Source of the DNA: Polytrichum commune | Lineage: Eukaryota; Streptophyta; Polytrichopsida; Polytrichales; Polytrichaceae | Reading direction: 5' to 3' | DNA length: 64,000 nt | NCBI GenBank assembly: GCA_950295325.1 | Contig: OX485805.1 | Location: 1,924,501 to 1,988,500 of the forward strand | In this document: positions 37,656 through 46,000 of the stretch, piece by piece | Layout of the letters: every line of letters begins with the position of its first letter | How positions within the stretch are numbered: the stretch's first letter is position 1 | Program-made: the position numbers and the translations under genes | Notes under the pieces: model-generated | Seen by the model: the letters and a program-made list of their open reading frames with translations, nothing else | The model's database searches: none | Told to the model about the DNA's origin: nothing

Positions 37656-38560
37656 TTACAACTTTGATTTAAGTTCCTCAGCAACTGCATCAATGAACTC
37701 TTCAGTGCTAAGATAGTCCTTCTTTGTGACTCTGTAATCCAATACAAACCATGTCAGGCACCCAGGAGAGATAATGTAATAGTGTTGATGATAAATTGGT
37801 AGAAATGGCAGGACGTCACATGCAAGAGTGATGATCCTCATCGGAGGTTATTAGCGAGATGACTAATTTGCAGCAAAAAGCACAACAATCTTCAGAAGTC
37901 TTCAGAACATACTTTGGGCCATGAGTCAAGATAGCAAGGTCCTTCGTCATCTTTCCAGAGTACACGACGGACACACAAGTTGTTTCCAATTTTTCAACGA
38001 ACTCTTGAAGGTTTGTATTCCCGTCCACTAATCCTCTGCATTCATAACAGAAGCTTCAAAATTAGATATGTGTACACTTCTGATCAAACATACTATACGA
38101 AGGAAAAGACAGTAACAGATGAACGACAAGATTGTTCACAAGATTGCCAGCGATTGTCTACTGTAACGATCTATATTCAAGTGAAACTTTATACAGCTTT
38201 GAGAAATGGCAGGAGTACCTGTGGGCATCACCATCATAGTTCTTACACGCCCAGACATACCCTCCCTCACTCTTCAGGGCGTATGCAACCATGTGATCAA
38301 TCAGCCTGTGCTCGTACATGTCACCAATACGCACATCACACAAAGATCCATCACGACTTACACCAAGAGTCCTGCAGACTATTTATCCTAACAAATACTT
38401 TACACAGGCCATCAGACAAGGGGATTTCGATTATGGTTTGAAATACGAACCAATAGAGTTGCTTACCATATTCCTGCATCCTTAAACTTGGCCTCCCACC
38501 CATCATTCACAAAAACCTCCTGAAAGTTGTCCTTGAATTGGAAGAACATCAGTACAAGAT
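37656..38560 (-). pseudogene. NADP-dependent isocitrate dehydrogenase, decayed 3' fragment
   Basis: Minus-strand exon pieces match the C-terminal half of plant NADP-ICDH: FKDNFQEVF...FKDAGIW (about 38550-38469), [20 protein letters not shown] with [10 protein letters not shown] (ending 38217), a segment including LQEFVEKLETTCVSVV and SGKMTKDLAILTHGPK (about 38033-37914), and KKDYLSTEEFIDAVAEELKS to the stop at 37656. These join in frame through GT-AG sites (GTAAGC; GTACTC; GTATGT...TTACAG). The part that normally lies between YDGD and the LQEF segment, with the conserved GTVTRH region, is missing, and the N-terminal half is absent. Before YEHR there are extra codons, as if the usual acceptor (AG before GTACGAG) had been lost; here it reads ACAT. 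A functional enzyme is not expected. Confidence 0.8.
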
Positions 38561-38599
38561 ACCGACGATGTAAGGTAGTGTCTAAAGTGGTTCATCTCA

Positions 38600-39397
38600 T
38601 CCGCAAAGATGAATGAACTCTCACTAATGAAAATACATGAGTGCCACGAATCCCCGGCCGACATATGCTACACAAATTGGGCCGGGGATTATATAAGGTA
38701 TACTCAATTTTATTTTTTAGGTAATACCATATAAGGTATAAATAGATGGTATGTTATTTGGAATTAAACTTGTGGGACAATGTTATGGATGGGGTATACT
38801 CAGAAAATCATAAGTTTTTGACTATAGTCTATCTGAATTTTTGTAATATTTTATCCTTGTCATATATTGTATTATCTTTAAAATCGCATGATGTATATTT
38901 ATTAATTTCATTATATAATAATAGTAATAATAATAATAATATTGAATTGGTCTTTTGTTCACCAATTTACCATAAGGTGATATATATTATTTTGACATAT
39001 TACAATATTTGAGCAATGACACCCGTGCAAAATAAATGAATTATGAACAAACAAAAAATGTCTATGACAACACCTCATAATTATATTGCACACGTTGATA
39101 TCTTGCGATATTTGTCAAAACAATCATGTGGAATTCAAAGCCACATCATGATGGCCTTGGAAACAACTCGTGAGACATTAGAAAATAGGCTTAGAGCATC
39201 CAAGGCCACATCATTGCCCCTTGCCAACTAATTGATAGTTACAATATAGCTAATAGTTCACAATAGCTATAAGGAAGAAAATAGGTCTTACATGCCAACT
39301 TGGAGGTATTTCACTAAAATGAGCTCCATTCAAACTTCTTGATGGACTCATCCGATTTTTGGTACCGGATTACTTGAGTGCCACGAATCCCCAGCCG
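38600..39397. other. AT-rich spacer between short direct repeats
   Basis: The phrase GAGTGCCACGAATCCCC occurs near 38639 and again near 39377, flanking about 720 bp of AT-rich sequence with a small (AAT)n tract near 38925-38940. This could mark an old insertion, but no terminal inverted repeats are evident. Confidence 0.4.
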
Positions 39398-40058
39398 CAT
39401 ATGTCTACATAATACGGCAACGTTCAAATTAATACCCCTTTCGTGCACTCACGTTTACTCACACTTGTTATGAGAGATGCACTTTCTCAGTACTTTTTGA
39501 GGTTGGGAGTTGGAATCACAAATCTACCGGGATTGATTTTGCATTCCTAGCTGCTTAGGTCATTTCATGGTTGGCTTTTTTGAAGCAAGTGTGTGTTTAT
39601 GAAACCCACAAAATATTGATATTTGTTAATTTTGTGTGATCGGTCTACAATGTTACAAATTACTGTAAATTTACCATGAGCAGCTCAAAAGTGTGACCCA
39701 TGACATCCAAAAAGATTGAAATGAAGGGAGCAACTATAATAAATGAGAAACTTTATAGTCTAAGAACAAATTTACATTCCATTTAAATGAAATGAATATG
39801 GGAATAATTCTTAATCACCATCAACATGTAATGCATGATTTATTCAATATCAATATATTTTTAATGTAGTTCACAATATTTGCCTCCTATGTTGAATGGA
39901 GGGTAGAAAATCACATTGATCATTCCAATTAGGGCTTGATCTAAGGTGTTTGTAGAATGATTTAAAAAATAATGATATGCAAAGTGAACATTGTTAGGAT
40001 GAATACTAGAGTTAATACTTTTAGTGAATGGTGATGTTATGAATAGTAGTTCCGGAAA
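39398..40058. repeat. Dispersed repeat E, copy 2 (short form)
   Basis: Matches both ends of 5290-6600 but lacks the 668-bp middle; the junction keeps one GGTTGGGAG word near 39503. In copy 1 the following sequence is repeat D, whereas here repeat D is found only at 63208, on the far side of the giant element. Confidence 0.75.
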
Positions 40059-40240
40059 ATAATGCGGGGTTGCACAGTGCTTTCTAGATCTTTTGGTGGC
40101 ACTAATTTCATAGTGTAAAGAAATTTAATATCACTTTCACTGATTTCCCACACTCAACTATGAACCCTCCATCACTAATTGGGGTAATTAGTGCAATTTT
40201 TGTCCATTATAATCTCTTCTAAAAACTTGATATAATAATA

Positions 40241-40465
40241 AGTCTCCCCTCTTTCCCTTGGGTGATTCGCCTAGAAGTTGATTGTGGTTTAGTTTACACC
40301 CAATATAGTGAAGAAAGTCTCCCCTCTTTCCCTTGGGTGATTCGCCTAGAAGTTGATTGTGGTTTAGTTTACACCCAATATAGTGAAGAAAGTCTCCCCT
40401 CTTTCCCTTGGGCGATTCGCCTAGAAGTTGATTGTGGTTTAGTTTACACCCAATATAGTGAAGAA
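40241..40465. repeat. Three 75-bp tandem units next to the giant element
   Basis: Three near-identical copies of a 75-bp unit starting AGTCTCCCCTCTTTCCCTTG (40241, 40316, 40391). The array ends 12 bases before the left end of the giant element. A 118-codon frame across it is a translation of the repeat. Confidence 0.95.
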
Positions 40466-40477
40466 ACTTCTACTTTA

Positions 40478-40505
40478 AACACTATATTAAACATTTCGGG
40501 ACTTT
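40478..40505 (+). repeat. Left terminal inverted repeat of the giant element
   Basis: 28 bp, AACACTATATTAAACATTTC then GGGACTTT; exact reverse complement of 63015-63042. Confidence 0.9.
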
Positions 40506-40542
40506 GGCGTCAATATGGGACTTCTGGAGTGTCCATTGAGAT

Positions 40543-40588
40543 CGCATTGGGAACGCATTGGGAACACATTGGGAACGCATTGGGAACA
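40543..40588. repeat. Left subterminal GGGAAC array
   Basis: Four 11-bp units GCATTGGGAAC (the third reads ACATTGGGAAC), starting 65 bases from the left end. The right end has the complementary GTTCCC array. Confidence 0.85.
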
Positions 40589-40924
40589 AATCCTATGTTG
40601 TGTAGCAGTGACCCCTAATGGACTCCTAGTTGATTGCAACACTACTTTGACCGGTTCAAATGAGTGGGTGAGTGGAGGCTACAGCCTTGTACTCGAAAGA
40701 AAAGAATTGGTAACCCATACACCAAGTTTGTAGAACAATTACTGTTTGAATTGAGATCTTTATTCCTGAAGCATATGTCGAATGCCTCATTCTTAGGCGT
40801 CTACATACATGTTTGGCTATATATATGTCCCCACCGATATGTGGCTAAAGGGGACGCATTATCAACTATAGTATTTAATACATGTTGTGGCTTCTACAGG
40901 TCGCTCAATTGTAGTCCTGCCTCG

Positions 40925-41724
40925 TCAAGCGATACGATTATTTCCACGGTCACCCAATCCAGCCCGCAAAAGTCGAACTGCCCTTGAATTAGGGCCTTGA
41001 GATTCGATGAGTGAAATTTGGTAGTCCCGTGTAGCAGCGGGGTGCACGATGGCCAAAGTTCCGCATGGAGGTGTTGAAGCATCTGCGAGGGTGCACATAC
41101 TGGTGTCAACGCCCTCCACATGGTTAATGGTGGAAGGGAGCTTCGTCATGGCGGGTTGAGGGGCATAAGTCTTCCCAAGTGATGCCAATCCAGCACGTAG
41201 AAGACGAACACCTCTTGAGTCAGGGCCTTGCGATTCGATTAGCGCAATTTGGTACTCGCGGGTAGGGGTGGGGCGCATAATGGATAATGTATGGGCGGGT
41301 TGTGGTCCGTCATCCATTGGGGGGAGCATATTTAGGTCAACATCCTGCAGGCCGACATAGGCAAAAAACATTCTCCAACTTATTGCCCCACAAATACCAC
41401 CAACATTCATATACATGCACATACATTCCACGCCAAATGTTGGAGATTAGATAGAGATTGAAAAGGAGATTTGCAAAATATTTATTTGGGTAAGAACATT
41501 CCCAGGTGAACAAAATGAGCTATATTTACCAGACTCTGTCCTTCAGGGGTTGCTTCAGTGAGGGGTGACACACTTTGAGAGTTAGCGACCCGGATAGCTT
41601 CTACGCCCACGTGGGCGAATGAGAAGGGATGGCAGGCCAGTACTACGTTGTGTTCATGCCGCGGGGTGAGACACACGAATGCCGATCGCTTGGAAGTGGA
41701 TGGTGTGTATCCAGCAGGAGGAAA
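40925..41724 (-). CDS. Hypothetical protein with repeated modules (two exons, partial model)
   Basis: Exon 41724-41530 starts after a TTGTTCAG acceptor and ends at CTG with donor GTAAATATAG. Exon 41344-40925 starts after CGGCCTGCAG and ends in TGA. The junction is phase 0. The second exon encodes two copies of a roughly 40-residue module, TREYQIALIESQGPDSRGVR and TRDYQISLIESQGPNSRAVR, each followed by LLRAGL. The first exon carries a third, diverged version (TPRHEHNVVLACHPFSFAHV). Neither exon has a good initiator ATG, so an upstream exon is missing. These could be alternative 3' exons of the large gene ending at 41808, or a separate gene. No known domain is recognised. Confidence 0.45.
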
Positions 41725-41807
41725 CTGAACAAAGCATATAATACACAATGTTACATGCCATACAATTCATGAACCTTACATGCCCTAACCTAAACCCTAC
41801 ATGCTAA

Positions 41808-43006
41808 CTATCTTGGGACAGCAGTTATAGGGTGCAAGTCGGGTCGATTGGAGTGCTTGTTGGCCATCATAAGTGACTCCCTGACTGGATCGTTATGCGG
41901 GACCGGCTGTTGCCCAAATCTATGTGTGATCACAAAATCGCGTACGTCGCTCATTGTCGAATTGAACATACGTTGGAAGTAGGGGAGAAGAACTGCTCTC
42001 ATATCCGCAGTTGCCTGTTTGTTGGTGGTGAAGGAATCGGGAAACAATACATTCCCGGGAGGATTACAAGCACCTTTGTAGGGGCTGTCATCCACAAGAA
42101 CAGTGTTCTCAATAGTGGCAGTAACACGTCCGGAATCAAGAGATACAGGCGGCCACCAAAATGTTTTGTTTAAACTCTTGAAGAACAATATTGATTCTGG
42201 CTTTAGGGGGTTCCTGATCTCATTGTCCCAGATGTCTTTGAATGTGATGCAATCCTCCTGGCCAAGAACTATTGCAGGTCTTGACATCCCATTGAATAAA
42301 AACTCCACCACGAGGTCCACAGTGGACTTTTTCATAGATGACCATATGCAAACATAGAACATTTGGGTCATTCTCTCCCAAAAGTGCTTGTAACCCAGTC
42401 TAGGTAGGACAGCTTTGGGACCGACAATCGCCGGACCCTTGTCTGGCGCACGATCTTGCACCATCCATGTGGGTAAAGCGGAACGGCCGCGAGGAATACA
42501 ATGACAAAATATGCCATTCAAATCGAACACCAGAATGAACCTTCGGTCGGGTACAGCAGCTAGCGCCTGGCGACAGGAATCCACTGTCAACTTCTCCTGC
42601 TTTACTCGAATTACATATAATGTTGCAACTAATGAAAATTGTGGAACTTCATATATTCAATAACTTACATTCATATATTCATTAACTTACATTCATATAT
42701 GCAATAGGTGCATATATTGATATGGGGGTTTATAATGAACTAAATATTAAAAGTTATTATGAACTGGGAAACCAATACCTCGAAAGTTATGGGATTGAAT
42801 TCCCAGCGATCCGATGGTCCTACTGAAGGGTCTTGAGGGTCCCTAGAAATAAGTCTTTTAGCACACGCTATTCCCATCTCCCTCGTGAAAACTTGAGAGA
42901 TGTTCCTATCGTACGTTGGGTAGTTGTCAGCGTAAACAAAAAGTTTATCATAAACAACGTGTGGGTTGAAGGGCGCATCCACAGTCGTTTGCGCACTTTG
43001 TCCACC
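41808..43006 (-). other. Exons 6-7: FCP1/NIF-type HAD phosphatase domain
   Basis: Residues 1596-1933. HAD motif I is FDLNGIFCHC (Asp 1696; the second Asp of DxD is Asn, a variant also known in plant NIF/FCP1-like proteins). Motif II is CIWSSM (1756). The C-terminal acidic motif is TVLVDDSPYKG (1840-1841), followed by a segment typical of the family (NPPGNVLFPDSF). The two exons join at ITFE|EKLTVDS. Known relatives dephosphorylate serine/threonine, for example on RNA polymerase II tails; whether this one is active with the Asn change is uncertain. Confidence 0.75.
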
Positions 43007-46000
43007 CTGAACCCAAAACTACGCGGAGATGAATGTTTGGGACACAAATAAACCGGGTATATTGAAAAGAAAATCCAGTGGACCAAGTGAAATTTTATTG
43101 AGAAGGGGAAACGAAGCTTACACAAACTAAGTGCCATGAGAAGGGGAAACGAAGCTTACACAAACTAAGTGCCATGAGAAGGGGAAACGATGCTTACACA
43201 AACTGGGAGAGCTGGCCGCACACGCAGCTCTGGGCAAGTGACCTCGGAACGGCTGGCGTGCATAGCCCGCCAAGCCTCAAATGGACGTTCGGCTATTTTT
43301 GTATTGTCAGGGGGAAAGTCGGGGAACCTGTCGTCGCGTGGCCAACGTTCCACGACTTTCTTGACATGATGTGGGCCGGCAGAAGATGAAGGCTCTGTTG
43401 GATCGACGACAGCGGGCTCCGTTGCATCAACGACAGCATGCTCCTCACAATGTGGAGCCTCGGGTTGGCAAGGGCCTGCAGAAGAGGAAGGCTCCGTTGG
43501 CTCCACGGTAGCAGTACAGTAACAAGGTGGTGACATTGGTTGTTGCAGGCCTGCAGATGATGACCCGGGCTCTGAATGTTCGATGACAGCCTGCTTCAGA
43601 GCAAGAGGTTTGATGGCAGCAATGTGGACCGCTGTGGGTGAAGGCGACTTGACCACATCATCGTCACTACCTATGGGCAAGAGGGGTGAACGATCCCCTT
43701 TGTCCAAAGGGGTGACGACAAGCGTTGGACTTCGACATGTAGTGGCAATGGGGGCTTGCATGGGGCCAACTATAAGTGAGGTGTCCTCTTCGGCTGCACC
43801 CGTTTGCGGGACTGCTGCACATGGTGATTCTGGCCGTGTGAAATCAACGATTTGCAAACCAGCCTGTGAATTGAACATGCATTGTTAATGACAGCCATTG
43901 CAGACAATGTATAGACGAAACACATTTCATTGAATGTAAAATGTACATCTTCCAAATACCCAGTACATGGTGAGTTTGGCTACAACTAAAATGTCCTAAA
44001 GGTTTTTAAGTCCAATGCTCTAGTCAGCCTTGGATTGCGATCTACAAACGGCTTCCTATTCTCCAAGTGGTTTGATTATGATGCGCGGCCTCCAACCTGG
44101 ATCAAACATCCCGGCGGAGATTCAGTGACTAGCATGTTTAAAAACAATTGGAAAAGCGAGAATAGGTCAAGGATATTTACCTCATCTTCAACAAGCTGGG
44201 AATCATGTGAAGGCCCCTCCAGGCATCCGGCATCTGCAGGTGAACTTTCCACTTCGTTCTTCTCGGCCGATTTCTCAGCAACCTCCGGTTGATCCACATG
44301 AGCTGGCTTTACTTGAGGAAGGACATCTTGGGAAGGGTCAGTACCAATGGGGACAAAAACAACCTCCGCATTTGCTGGTACAGTGGCCGGAGTAGGAATT
44401 GGCGTGGGCACGACTTGAGAGGGTGGCATGGCCTGGGCCATGGCATCCTTGAACAAGCTCGTTAGCAAGCCTGGTAAATTTTTATTCAAAATGCCCATCA
44501 TGAGAGGTTCCAAAACAGCCGTCGTAAGTGGGGGCTCCACGGGCTTACCATGGCGGCGTTTATGCCTATCCTTAGTTGAGGACCGACTTCGTGAGCGAGA
44601 GGACTTCCTATGTGGAATGTCCATGGCACCACTAGGACCAACATCGGCAGTACTGGGTCTGAGGGGACTCTGTGGAATGTCCATGGACCCACTAGGACCA
44701 ACATCGGCAGTACTGGGTCTGAGGGGACTATGTGGAATGTCCATGGACCCACTAGCACCAACTTCGGCGGTATTGGGTCTCTGTGGACTACGTGCAGCAG
44801 GCTGTGGAGGTTGGTAGGTGTCGGGAATAGAACGAGGGGACTCCAAAACCACATCGACATCTTCGACCTCCTCTTCGACATCCTGGGCCTCTTGGATATC
44901 CTGATCCTCCTCAAGGGCATCCTGATCCTCTTCTTCGACATCCTGGTCCTCATCTTGGTGTTCTTCATCCTCCTGGTCCTCATCCTCCTGGTCTTCATCG
45001 TCAGCTGGGTCTTGGTCATCGCGGTCTTCGTCATCGAAGTCAAGTTGCTTCGCTCGTAGCGGCGAAGCACCGAGATCGCAGGCAGTCGACATATGCTCTT
45101 CCAACGGAGTCAAACCGCCAGGGGCATCATCGTCCGAGTGATGGGACGTGTGGGGGGATTCGCCATGGCTCTCGACGTCGGTATCCCGTTCACTTGGAGG
45201 CTCCACAGACTCGTCATCTTCATCGTCAGGAAGATCTTCCACATCGGAGGGGTTTCGGTCAATGTCCATGGCCTCGATCGGTTCGCGATCTTCGACATCC
45301 TCCTGTGTAGCAACCATACAATGTCAACTATCATCTCATATAAAGGGGAAGTGAGAAAACGATGATTTTCATAAACAAGAAAGTAATTCATTAGCAATAC
45401 TTACCAAAAGCAAGGGTGGATCTGGGTTGAGGTCAGGGTGAATGTGGCCATCGTGGGCTTGGTACTCATCTTCATCTTCGGCTTGTTCAGCGAAATCCTT
45501 CAGCTTAAGTACGCGAACACGTTGAATCAACGCGTCCAGAATATGCAAGAATGCCGAATCCATGTAGGAAAAGACGTTGTAATCGTGCATCTGGAAAATC
45601 AATGAGGTTAGATAAATGGAAGAGGGAAGAGGTGAAAGGGAACGAATTGAGATAGTTCAGATAGGTAGAACTCACCAACGCTGCAGCAACTGGTTTCAAG
45701 CCCCCAAATAGATTGAGAACCATGCCTCCGGCGGAACCCATGTACTCCAAGAACTTAATATAGACCTCCATTCTGAGCTCCCCTCGATTCACTTCATATG
45801 TTAACTCAGACCAATCCTTGGGTTTTACTTTGTATCGGCGCGAATCCGGGGCTAGCATTGGACATGCAATTACCTTCCACCTGGGAAATTTATCTGGGAC
45901 AATGAGGTGGTCGATGTAGAGGGCAGGGGTTTGCCTCTTTCCAACTATTTCTTTGGGGTCGGCTATCTCCTCTGCAGGACAAGGGAAATAGAACGACGGG

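Noticed and set aside
44428-45070. Frames antisense to exon 4 of the fusion gene
   Set aside because: Shadows produced by the Asp/Glu-rich and 60-bp repeat coding sequence.
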